Below are positions 18,189 through 25,010 of a DNA stretch of 50,904 nucleotides, piece by piece. The translations under genes and the position numbers were made by a program. The notes beneath the pieces are model-generated. The model saw only the letters and a list, made by a program, of their open reading frames with translations, was not told where the DNA came from and searched no databases. Origin of the DNA: UBA7236 sp035439505 (GTDB lineage: Bacteria > Bacteroidota > Bacteroidia > Chitinophagales > BACL12); contig DAORKJ010000018.1 of assembly GCA_035439505.1 (NCBI GenBank), positions 1 through 50,904 on the forward strand. The letters run 5' to 3'. Position 1 is the first letter of the stretch, and every line of letters starts with the position of its first letter.

Positions 18189-19247
18189 TTACGGTTTTAT
18201 ATGTTTCGAATAAGCCCGCCATTTTTCAGTTGCTGCTAAAAAATCATCGGGTAATTCGGTTTCAAAATACATTTCTTTTCCTGTTTTAGGGTGAATAAAT
18301 CCTAAAGAACGAGCGTGTAATGCCTGACGCGGTATTAACGCAAAACAATTGTCTACAAACTGTCGGTATTTGGTATAAATAGTACCTCTAACGATTTTAT
18401 CACCACCATAAGTATTATCGCTAAACACAGGGTGGCCAATATGTTGCATGTGCACTCTTATTTGGTGCGTTCTACCTGTTTCAAGTTTACATTCAATTAA
18501 ACTGGTATGACCAAAACTTTCCAGTACTTTATAATGCGTAACCGCATGTTTGCCAATTTCCCCTCCGGGAGGATATACAGTAAATAATTTTCTATATCGT
18601 TGATGTCTGGCTATATTGCCAACCACTGTTCCTTCTTGTTCATCAAATTCACCCCACACTAATGCATTATAACGACGGTTAATGGTATGGTCAAAAAATT
18701 GTTTGGCCAAATGCGCCATCGCAAATTCATTTTTTGCAGCAATAATTAATCCTGAAGTAAATTTATCGATACGATGCACTAAACCCGGTCGATAAGGTTC
18801 ATCTTGTTTAGGCGGGAGTTGTTCGAAATGATACAACAAGGCATTTACTAAAGTTCCTGAAAAATTTCCCAGCCCGGGGTGCACTACCATCCCGGGTTTT
18901 TTATTTATTAATACTACATCATCATCTTCATAAACAATATCAATAGGAATGTTTTCTGCCCTAACATCATATTTTGCCGGTTTTTGTGGCAATACAACAA
19001 CTATTTCATCGAATGGTTTTATTTTATAATTCGATTTAACCGGTTTTTGGTTGACTAAAATACATCCTGCTTCAGCGGCACTTTGAATGCGCGTTCTGGA
19101 AATGTTTTCAATACGGTTAAATAAAAATTTATCGATGCGCAAAGGTTCTTGTTTCCGGTCTGTAACTACACGATAATGTTCGTATAATTCTTCATCGGAT
19201 TCAGCACCTAAATCACCAATTTCTAGATCATCATCAAATTCCTGCAT
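18189..19247 (-). CDS. rluD: RluA/RluD-family 23S rRNA pseudouridine synthase
   Basis: 352 aa. An S4 RNA-binding domain lies at about 35-90, followed by the pseudouridine synthase core. HRIDKFTSGL places the catalytic aspartate at D161, with the unusual Phe-Thr in place of the common Asp-Thr of HRLDKDTSG. RTHQIRVHMQHIGHPVFSD near the C-terminus is the other signature of the family. It probably modifies helix 69 of 23S rRNA, though RluA/RluC-type targets cannot be excluded by sequence. Its start codon overlaps the lipB stop (TGATG), and a further overlap joins lipB to the isomerase gene. Confidence 0.9.
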   Translation of the reverse strand: MQEFDDDLEIGDLGAESDEELYEHYRVVTDRKQEPLRIDKFLFNRIENISRTRIQSAAEAGCILVNQKPVKSNYKIKPFDEIVVVLPQKPAKYDVRAENIPIDIVYEDDDVVLINKKPGMVVHPGLGNFSGTLVNALLYHFEQLPPKQDEPYRPGLVHRIDKFTSGLIIAAKNEFAMAHLAKQFFDHTINRRYNALVWGEFDEQEGTVVGNIARHQRYRKLFTVYPPGGEIGKHAVTHYKVLESFGHTSLIECKLETGRTHQIRVHMQHIGHPVFSDNTYGGDKIVRGTIYTKYRQFVDNCFALIPRQALHARSLGFIHPKTGKEMYFETELPDDFLAATEKWRAYSKHIKP

Positions 19248-19945
19248 CAGATTAATTTACAATTAAAAACGGTAGCAAAATGTTGTTTAAGTTTTGCCTT
19301 CACTTCATCAAGCGGGATTTGTTTGCCCAATTCTTTTTCTAATGAAGTTACAGCCTTATCCTGAATACCACAAGGTATAATTAGTTTAAAATTATTTAAA
19401 TCGGTATTTACATTAAAGGCAAATCCGTGCATGGTAACCCAGCGACTGCTTCTGATGCCAATAGCACAAATTTTACGTGCATTTTTATTGGTTGCATCTA
19501 ACCAAACGCCTGTTGCACCAGGTAAACGTTCACCTTGTAAGCCGTAATCAGCAAGCGTTAAAATAATTACCTCTTCAATACTTCGTAAATATTTACTCAA
19601 ATCGGTAAAAAAATAATCCAGGTCCAAAATGGGGTATCCAACAATTTGACCGGGGCCGTGATAAGTTACATCACCTCCTCTGTTGATATGAAATAAACTT
19701 ACGCCGTGTTGATTTAACAATGTTTCGTTTAATAACACATTATTTTCATTGGCACTTTTTCCTAATGTTATTACCGGGTCGTGTTCAACAAATAATAATT
19801 GATGGGAATAAGTTAATTGTTCTTCATCATTCAGTACTCTGTTTTTGAGTTTTTTTTGTACGATATCATTGAAAATACTTTCCTGCAATTTCCATGCATA
19901 GCCGTATTCCATTTTTCCTAAATCGCGAAAGTGAACGAGTTGCAT
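19247..19945 (-). CDS. lipB: Octanoyltransferase
   Basis: Transfers octanoyl from acyl carrier protein to lipoyl domains, the first step of lipoate synthesis. The family motif GGDVTYHGPGQIVGYPI is at 90-106. The catalytic lysine (in ARKICAIG, K158) and nucleophilic cysteine (IPCG, C192) are both present. I start it at the ATG at 19945, which overlaps the stop of the isomerase gene (TAATG), giving 232 aa; the open frame continues ten codons upstream without a better start. Cytoplasmic. Overlapping ends with both neighbours indicate one operon. Confidence 0.93.
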   Translation of the reverse strand: MQLVHFRDLGKMEYGYAWKLQESIFNDIVQKKLKNRVLNDEEQLTYSHQLLFVEHDPVITLGKSANENNVLLNETLLNQHGVSLFHINRGGDVTYHGPGQIVGYPILDLDYFFTDLSKYLRSIEEVIILTLADYGLQGERLPGATGVWLDATNKNARKICAIGIRSSRWVTMHGFAFNVNTDLNNFKLIIPCGIQDKAVTSLEKELGKQIPLDEVKAKLKQHFATVFNCKLI

Positions 19946-20928
19946 TATTTTTTTTCCAATGCTGTTTTTAACCAATCGAGCATGTCGATTTTAATAGGGT
20001 CAACACCTTTGAGTATTGATAAGTAAAGACTCATCCAATCGCCCAGATGTATTAGGTAAAACATATTTTCAATTGCGTGATTACCTGCTGAACCAACAAC
20101 CACAGTACAACCCACTTTATCACTAATTAATTCATTTACCAATTCAAATCGGCGTGTTGTTTGCGGGTGTTCATTTTCATGGCGCAGAAATACTGCTGCT
20201 ATAGCTGAATTTTTGGTGTGATAAGCAACCAGTTCGTTGTGGTTCATTTCAGGAATCACATGACAAAAACAATGCATTTTTGCATTTTCATTAATTTGTT
20301 GCTTCCATCTTAACACAACTGCCTGTAAAGTCGCATCACCATAAATTATCGGAATTGTTTGTTGCAACTGATCGGCCAATGTTTTTGCAGTCAATTGGAT
20401 ATCATCTCGTTTATTGATTAATAAATGTGCAGCTTCTTTTATTTCTTCAACAAAATAATCGTTGATGATTCCGGCACATTTTAATACAAATAATTGTGCT
20501 ACGGTAGAATATCCTAAACATGAACGTGGTGGCATACCTCCCGGGATAATAATATGCGGTAAGTTATTTTTAATGGCCTTTTCTAATAACTTCCCCCCTG
20601 TTGTAACGCAGGCAATCATACATTTTTTTCGCAGCGCCTGGTCAAAGGTGGCAAGGGTTTCTTCTGTATTTCCTGAATAACTGGAACAAATCACCAAAGT
20701 ATTATCGCCACAATGTAAAGGCAATGTGTAGTCATTTATTATTTCAATCGGTGTCTTAATTCGCTGTTTGAGGATGTCCTTTATCAGCATTCCGCCAATT
20801 CCGGAGCCACCCATACCAGAAATTACAATATGATGTAGAGGGTTTTGGAGCTTAAAATCCGATGCAGTGAGCCCGATTTCCACGGCTTCCAGTAGTTGTT
20901 GAGGAAATCTATCAATATATTTGTCCAT
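19945..20928 (-). CDS. Bifunctional phosphoglucose/phosphomannose isomerase (SIS domains)
   Basis: About 327 aa from the ATG at 20928; a GTG four codons upstream (20940) is the alternative. Two SIS sugar-isomerase domains. The first has the phosphate loop ISGMGGSGIGG and SSYSGNTEETLATF, and the second contains the PEMNHNEL segment with the catalytic Glu/His typical of the archaeal-type bifunctional PGI/PMI family, which interconverts glucose-6-P or mannose-6-P with fructose-6-P. First gene of the isomerase-lipB-rluD operon, divergent from the YraN gene with only 26 bp between the start codons, so promoters must overlap or lie within coding sequence. Confidence 0.85.
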   Translation of the reverse strand: MDKYIDRFPQQLLEAVEIGLTASDFKLQNPLHHIVISGMGGSGIGGMLIKDILKQRIKTPIEIINDYTLPLHCGDNTLVICSSYSGNTEETLATFDQALRKKCMIACVTTGGKLLEKAIKNNLPHIIIPGGMPPRSCLGYSTVAQLFVLKCAGIINDYFVEEIKEAAHLLINKRDDIQLTAKTLADQLQQTIPIIYGDATLQAVVLRWKQQINENAKMHCFCHVIPEMNHNELVAYHTKNSAIAAVFLRHENEHPQTTRRFELVNELISDKVGCTVVVGSAGNHAIENMFYLIHLGDWMSLYLSILKGVDPIKIDMLDWLKTALEKK

Positions 20929-20954
20929 GTTCTGAAACACAAAAATACATTATT

Positions 20955-21320
20955 ATGGGCAGGCATAACGAATTGGGGAGGCTTGGAGAGGAGAAAGCTG
21001 CCGAATTTCTCGAAAATAAAGGGTATACAATTTTGGCCAAAAATTACAGATTTGGACGAGCTGAGGTGGATATTATCGCATCCAACAGCCAACATGTTTT
21101 ATTTGTAGAAGTAAAAACGCGAACAAACTATCTGTTTGGATATCCGGAAGAAGCAGTAGGTGCCAAAAAGCAAAGATTGATGAGCCGGGCGGCATCTGAA
21201 TTTATGTTTCAGCATCAACTCAATTTACCTTTGCGTTTCGATGTTATTGCTATCTTTAAAACTAAAATAAATGAATGGCAAATTCAACATTTGGAAGATG
21301 CCTTTTTTAATTACGGATGA
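20955..21320 (+). CDS. YraN family (UPF0102) endonuclease-like protein
   Basis: 121 aa, a typical length for the family. The N-terminus GRHNELGRLGEEKAAEFLENKG and the core RAEVDIIA...HVLFVEVKTR match UPF0102. The D-x-n-E-x-K pattern (D in EVDII, then EVK) is the restriction-endonuclease-like PD-(D/E)xK active site. Members are small cytoplasmic proteins of unproven role, thought to act on branched or damaged DNA. Its last four bases overlap the start of the VOC gene (ATGA), so the two are translationally coupled. Confidence 0.9.
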   Translation: MGRHNELGRLGEEKAAEFLENKGYTILAKNYRFGRAEVDIIASNSQHVLFVEVKTRTNYLFGYPEEAVGAKKQRLMSRAASEFMFQHQLNLPLRFDVIAIFKTKINEWQIQHLEDAFFNYG

Positions 21321-21700
21321 TAACAGGCGTAAATCATATTGCAATCATTTGTTCGGATTATCACATATCGAAACACTTTTATCATGAGATATTAGGTTTT
21401 GAAATTATTGCTGAAAACTACAGAGCAGCGCGCAATTCCTGGAAGTTGGATTTACGAGTAAATGAATATACAGCTATAGAATTATTTTCTTTTGAAGATG
21501 CACCTCCACGGCTGTCGTATCCGGAAGCCAGAGGTTTGCGGCATATTTGTTTTAGCGTGAAAGATTTAGATGCTGCGACCAAAAAATTAAGTGCTTTGGG
21601 AATTACTTTCGAGGCCATCAGAATAGATGAATATACAGGTAAACGATTTGTATTTTTTGCAGACCCTGATGATTTACCTATCGAATTATATGAGCAATAA
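21317..21700 (+). CDS. VOC (glyoxalase/bleomycin resistance) superfamily protein
   Basis: 127 aa single-domain vicinal-oxygen-chelate protein. It starts ITGVNHIAIICSDYHISKHFYHE, giving the first metal-ligand His, and ends FFADPDDLPIELYEQ, with the final metal-ligand Glu. GLRHICFSVKDLD supplies the middle ligand. This pattern matches the YaeR/GloA2-like subgroup, for which the substrate is unknown; lactoylglutathione lyase activity should not be assumed. Translationally coupled to the YraN gene and followed immediately by a hairpin terminator. Confidence 0.87.
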   Translation: MITGVNHIAIICSDYHISKHFYHEILGFEIIAENYRAARNSWKLDLRVNEYTAIELFSFEDAPPRLSYPEARGLRHICFSVKDLDAATKKLSALGITFEAIRIDEYTGKRFVFFADPDDLPIELYEQ

Positions 21701-21734
21701 AAAATCCTGATTAACAAAGGCTAACCAGGATTTT
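21701..21734. terminator. Bidirectional hairpin terminator
   Basis: AAAATCCTGATTA pairs with TAACCAGGATTTT (one internal mismatch) around an 8-base loop, with T runs on both strands. It serves the plus-strand VOC gene and the minus-strand sigma factor gene, whose ends face each other. Confidence 0.85.
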
Positions 21735-21756
21735 TCTATTTACTAAATAGTAGCAA

Positions 21757-22272
21757 TTAATATCTGTCAAATCCTTTGTTTTCCAAAAAATCTTTCATTT
21801 GTTTTCTAGCAAAAAATATTCTGCTTTTAACGGTTCCTAAAGGGAGGTTCATTACGTCGGCTATTTCTTCATATTTATAACCCTGGTAATGCATGATAAA
21901 TGGTTTTTTGTAATCTTCATCTAACTGGTTAATAGCCTTGATGAGGTCTTTCATCACAAAGTCATTCTCAGCCTGATTGGCAATAGCCCCAACACTGGAA
22001 TTCAATAAAAATAAATTTTCTGAAGTATCTGAAACAGTGTTGCGTTTTGACGCTTTGCGGTAATTATTGATGAAAATGTTTTTCATGATGGTAAGTAACC
22101 ATGCTTTCAGATTGGTACCATCGTTGAATTTATCTTGATTGGACAAAGCACGCATATATGTCTCCTGCACTAAATCAAGCGCATCGTCTCTGTCGCGAGT
22201 CAGGTTCAACGCAAAAGCCTTAAGTGGCGATTTTAGTTGAATGATGTGTGATTCGAATTCAGTGTTTGTCAT
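21757..22272 (-). CDS. ECF-type RNA polymerase sigma-70 factor
   Basis: 171 aa from the ATG at 22272 (a TTG six codons upstream is weaker). Region 2: DDALDLVQETYMRALSN and GTNLKAWLLTIMKNIFINNYRK. Region 4: LDEDYKKPFIMHYQGYKYEEIADVMNLPLGTVKSRIFFARKQM, a complete helix-turn-helix. No anti-sigma gene follows; the next gene is on the other strand. Instead it sits 92 bp downstream of a B12-type MerR regulator on the same strand, and that gap holds a perfect palindrome and a promoter-like element. This suggests activity is controlled by transcription through the MerR protein, as for the LitR/LitS pair in actinomycetes. The regulon is inferred only. Confidence 0.92.
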   Translation of the reverse strand: MTNTEFESHIIQLKSPLKAFALNLTRDRDDALDLVQETYMRALSNQDKFNDGTNLKAWLLTIMKNIFINNYRKASKRNTVSDTSENLFLLNSSVGAIANQAENDFVMKDLIKAINQLDEDYKKPFIMHYQGYKYEEIADVMNLPLGTVKSRIFFARKQMKDFLENKGFDRY

Positions 22273-22287
22273 ATTCAGATTTTTATA

Positions 22288-22295
22288 CAAAGTAA
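22288..22295 (-). promoter_or_regulatory. Probable sigma-gene promoter (-7 box TTACTTTG)
   Basis: On the minus strand TTACTTTG matches TAnnTTTG at seven of eight positions. A TTG (22316-22318) lies 20 bases upstream, a normal -33/-7 spacing for this phylum. The palindrome and extra half-site lie just upstream. The ATG of the sigma gene is 16 bp downstream. Confidence 0.45.
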
Positions 22296-22320
22296 GCCAT
22301 GAAATGCCGTAATTCCAAAT

Positions 22321-22356
22321 TTTTGTTTAATCTTTTTTGTTAAATGTTTAACAAAA
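22321..22356. promoter_or_regulatory. Palindromic operator candidate in front of the sigma gene
   Basis: TTTTGTTAAA (22335-22344) and TTTAACAAAA (22347-22356) form a perfect 10-bp inverted repeat with a 2-base spacer. A further similar half, TTTTGTTTAA, lies at 22321-22330, next to the predicted -33 element. The position between the MerR gene and the sigma gene, and a related repeat before the MerR gene itself, suggest binding by the MerR regulator. The DNA pattern is certain; the binding is inference. Confidence 0.5.
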
Positions 22357-22364
22357 CTATGAAA

Positions 22365-23258
22365 TCAAGCTACAGCAAGGTTTTCTAATTGTGCCACCAC
22401 TGTTTCCAAACTTTCAATTACATACACGTTTGCCGATAAACCCTTAATTGGGGCAATAGTTTGAGAGCCACTGACAAAAACCTTACTTTCCGGAAATTTA
22501 TCAGCCAGTTTGTTTAGGTAATCGCTAACCGTAAATGCTGTAGGGTTAGTGGTTATAATGGTGTAAAACCCATCCGGCTGTAGGGTTTCACCAACTTGTA
22601 TTACATCGTTAAGGGGGACACTCGGGCCTAAATACACAACCTTATGGTTACGACTTTTTAACAGGTAGCTCAAAAACAACAAACTCAGTTCATGCCATTC
22701 GCCATTTGGTAAAAACAACACAAACTCGCGGCTTTGATCATCATACTTAGTGGTTTGACCATCAATGGCCACAAGCAATTTCTGCCGAAGTAGTTGGGTC
22801 ATAAAATGCTCCTGAGCGGCTATAATTGTCCCTGAAACCCATAACATACCCAATTTCTGGAGATAGGGAAAAACAACCTTCTTAATGGCATCTTCAAAGC
22901 CCAATTGTAAAATACAGGTGTTGAGTATTTTCTCAAACTTTTCCTCATCAAATGCAATGGTAGCAATGGTTAGGCCTTCTATCTGGTTATTGAATTCATT
23001 AGGGGCCTGAATCATGGCTGTAACCAACCCGGACACCTGATCATGTGTCATTTTAGCCAGTTTGGAGATTTTATAACCATTTCTATTCAGTAACGCCAGA
23101 CTCATCAAATATTTTAGCTCAGCCTCAGAGTAATACCGGATGTTTGTTTCTGTACGGCTCGCATTGAGTATACCATACCGTTGCTCCCAAATCCTGATTG
23201 TATGTGCCTTTATACCTGAGAGTGACTCCAGGTCGCGAATGGAATAGATAGCTGCCAT
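22365..23258 (-). CDS. MerR-family regulator with CarH/LitR-type cobalamin-binding domain
   Basis: 297 aa. Residues 1-70 are a MerR winged helix (YSIRDLESLSGIKAHTIRIWEQRYGIL). Residues about 95-165 form the four-helix cap, with W140-x9-E150-H151, the signature that contacts adenosylcobalamin in CarH. Residues 175-297 are a Rossmann-like B12 domain with E187-W-H189-E-L-S, matching the E-x-H-x-x-G lower-ligand motif except Gly to Ser. The position of the second, light-induced histidine ligand of Thermus CarH (next to the Trp) is Val141, so classic photochemistry may be altered. Expected to act as a B12- and possibly light-dependent repressor. Autoregulation is suggested by an inverted repeat next to its own promoter. 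Upstream of an ECF sigma gene and divergent from a universal stress gene. Confidence 0.9.
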   Translation of the reverse strand: MAAIYSIRDLESLSGIKAHTIRIWEQRYGILNASRTETNIRYYSEAELKYLMSLALLNRNGYKISKLAKMTHDQVSGLVTAMIQAPNEFNNQIEGLTIATIAFDEEKFEKILNTCILQLGFEDAIKKVVFPYLQKLGMLWVSGTIIAAQEHFMTQLLRQKLLVAIDGQTTKYDDQSREFVLFLPNGEWHELSLLFLSYLLKSRNHKVVYLGPSVPLNDVIQVGETLQPDGFYTIITTNPTAFTVSDYLNKLADKFPESKVFVSGSQTIAPIKGLSANVYVIESLETVVAQLENLAVA

Positions 23259-23262
23259 AATG

Positions 23263-23304
23263 TAAAGATAAATTGTTTAATGATATTAAGTAACAGTTAA
23301 ACAA
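23263..23304. promoter_or_regulatory. Inverted repeat and -7-like box in the MerR/UspA intergenic region
   Basis: TTGTTTAA (23273-23280) and TTAAACAA (23297-23304) form a perfect 8-bp inverted repeat with a 16-base spacer. Next to it, on the minus strand, TATCTTTA (23263-23270) is a 7/8 match to TAnnTTTG five bases before the MerR ATG region. The arrangement fits an autoregulatory operator. The half-site shares TGTTTAA with the element before the sigma gene. Confidence 0.45.
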
Positions 23305-23391
23305 AATAAAAGTTGTAAAAAAATTCAAAATGGTGACTTTATATCTATTTTAACGGGCTAAAGCATCGTAACTTTCGATAAAATCCAGGTT

Positions 23392-24252
23392 ATGAAAAAA
23401 GTACTGATTCCTACCGATTTGTCTGAAAACGCTGCTCAAACCTTATCTTACCTCTTGCCGCTGGTGATTGCACAAAATGCCGAGGTGCACTTAGTGCATG
23501 CAGTTGATGACCCTTTTGTAAAAGAAGAGCGCAGTGATTTTGATGGTACCGGCGTTGAAAAATACACTACTGATATTTTATTTAAAATGCGAGCTGAGGC
23601 TGATGCAGATATGGAAAAGTTTGCAACCTTATTTCGTGAATCTTTAGCCCAAGCAGGAAAAGATTTGCCGGTTTACAGCACAGTTGAAAATGGTCTTCCT
23701 GATGAAATAATTTTATCGAAAGCCGCCGCCATTCAACCACAGCTTATCATTTTAGGAAGACATCACCATAATAGGATGGACAGATTGTTTTTTGGCAGTG
23801 TGACACAATCAGTAATGCAAAAAACACATTTTCCGGTGCTCATTTTGCCACAGCATTTTGAGTATGCTCAACCAAAAGAAATTCTTTATATGAGCGATAT
23901 GGATGATCATGATATAATTTCTATTGGTAAATTAATCAACTTACTACAACCCTATTCCTTCAATTTACATATTGTTCATTTTAATATTAATGAAATTGGT
24001 ACTGAAGAAAAATTATTTGCGTTAGGCGAAAAAATAAAAAATGACCATCACGAAATTCCTATAAGTTATGAAACCGTAGATGGCGAAATTTTGCGCGTTG
24101 CCTGGCAGCAGTATATTCAAAAAAGGGGAATTGATTTAATTGCATTAACCGCACATAAACACAATGGCTTGCAACGATTATTAAACAAGGATACAGCAGT
24201 AGATGTGCTTTACCACAGCAATTTACCATTAATGGTGATGCACAAATATTAA
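23392..24252 (+). CDS. Tandem-domain universal stress protein
   Basis: 286 aa with two UspA domains (about 1-155 and 160-286). Domain 1 begins KKVLIPTDLSENAAQTL and ends with LGRHHHNRMDRLFFGSVTQSV, which keeps the final G-S of the ATP loop but has His in place of the second glycine. Domain 2 is more divergent. It has the same length and plan as the 11063-11923 protein but differs in sequence. It is divergent from the B12-MerR gene, sharing a 133 bp intergenic region with a TAACTTTC -7-like box at 23369-23376, so it may be co-controlled with the regulator. It overlaps the convergent thioredoxin-like gene by 4 bases. Confidence 0.9.
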   Translation: MKKVLIPTDLSENAAQTLSYLLPLVIAQNAEVHLVHAVDDPFVKEERSDFDGTGVEKYTTDILFKMRAEADADMEKFATLFRESLAQAGKDLPVYSTVENGLPDEIILSKAAAIQPQLIILGRHHHNRMDRLFFGSVTQSVMQKTHFPVLILPQHFEYAQPKEILYMSDMDDHDIISIGKLINLLQPYSFNLHIVHFNINEIGTEEKLFALGEKIKNDHHEIPISYETVDGEILRVAWQQYIQKRGIDLIALTAHKHNGLQRLLNKDTAVDVLYHSNLPLMVMHKY

Positions 24253-25001
24253 TTTTTGATAAAATTACCGGAACCGGAAAAGGTAGCAGCGTTTATTTCG
24301 TAGAAGTATAATCCTGCGGGCAGGCTGTTTACATCAATATGATTTATACCTGTTTGCTGCATTATAGTAACCCCGGCCAAATTTTTAATGCTTATATCAG
24401 CTGTTCCATTCATGTCAAAATGCAGAACATCGTGCACCGGATTAGGATACACTTGCATACTTTTTTCCGGGTTTTCTATTGCCAAAGTTTCTGTTAGTCC
24501 CAAAGCATATTCAAAAGCATTGGCTAAGTTGGCTGTATCGAGCGGACCAAATCCAAATTTGTTATAACATACCACATGCGATGACCTTCCTGCAACAATA
24601 ATTGTAGGCATTCCCATTCCGCCATAATTAGCAGCTATAGCTTCTCCTTCAACAAATTGAGCATTGCAGATGATGGAATTTTCAGTTTTCCAATCAATCA
24701 ATTGGCTGCAACTATACGAATCATCAAAACCGAAAGTGTAATAATTAATTCTATTATCATAATTCGCATTGTAATATTCAATTACCGGAGCCATATAATG
24801 TGCAGCATTGATGCAAGGCATACAACCATCTAACATCACAATTTCCATTAAAACAACCTCACCTGCATCCAATTCAGAAAAAAGGTTGTGTTCAACGCCA
24901 TTGCAGTCCGTTTGTGTCCAATCCTCAGCAGGAATTAGCTGCCCAAATGCAGTGCCGGCAAAAAGCCAAAAACTAAAAAAGGCAGAAATACATTGTTTCA
25001 C
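24249..25001 (-). CDS. Secreted thioredoxin-like protein with T9SS sorting domain
   Basis: 250 aa, starting with GTG at 25001 (no in-frame ATG). Signal peptide 1-20 (ends TAFG-Q). Thioredoxin-like fold at about 25-165, with the redox pair C60-M-P-C63 and the cis-proline region GGMGMPTIIV. The C-terminal T9SS type A domain (about 172-250) starts MQVYPNPVHDVLHF. A redox protein exported by T9SS is expected to act at the cell surface or outside. It is the last gene of the colinear run from the lipid cassette, 9 bp downstream of the methyltransferase, and has several further Cys residues (C33, C98, C112) that may form disulfides. Partner unknown. Confidence 0.85.
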   Translation of the reverse strand: MKQCISAFFSFWLFAGTAFGQLIPAEDWTQTDCNGVEHNLFSELDAGEVVLMEIVMLDGCMPCINAAHYMAPVIEYYNANYDNRINYYTFGFDDSYSCSQLIDWKTENSIICNAQFVEGEAIAANYGGMGMPTIIVAGRSSHVVCYNKFGFGPLDTANLANAFEYALGLTETLAIENPEKSMQVYPNPVHDVLHFDMNGTADISIKNLAGVTIMQQTGINHIDVNSLPAGLYFYEINAATFSGSGNFIKN

Positions 25002-25010
25002 GCTGTAAAT

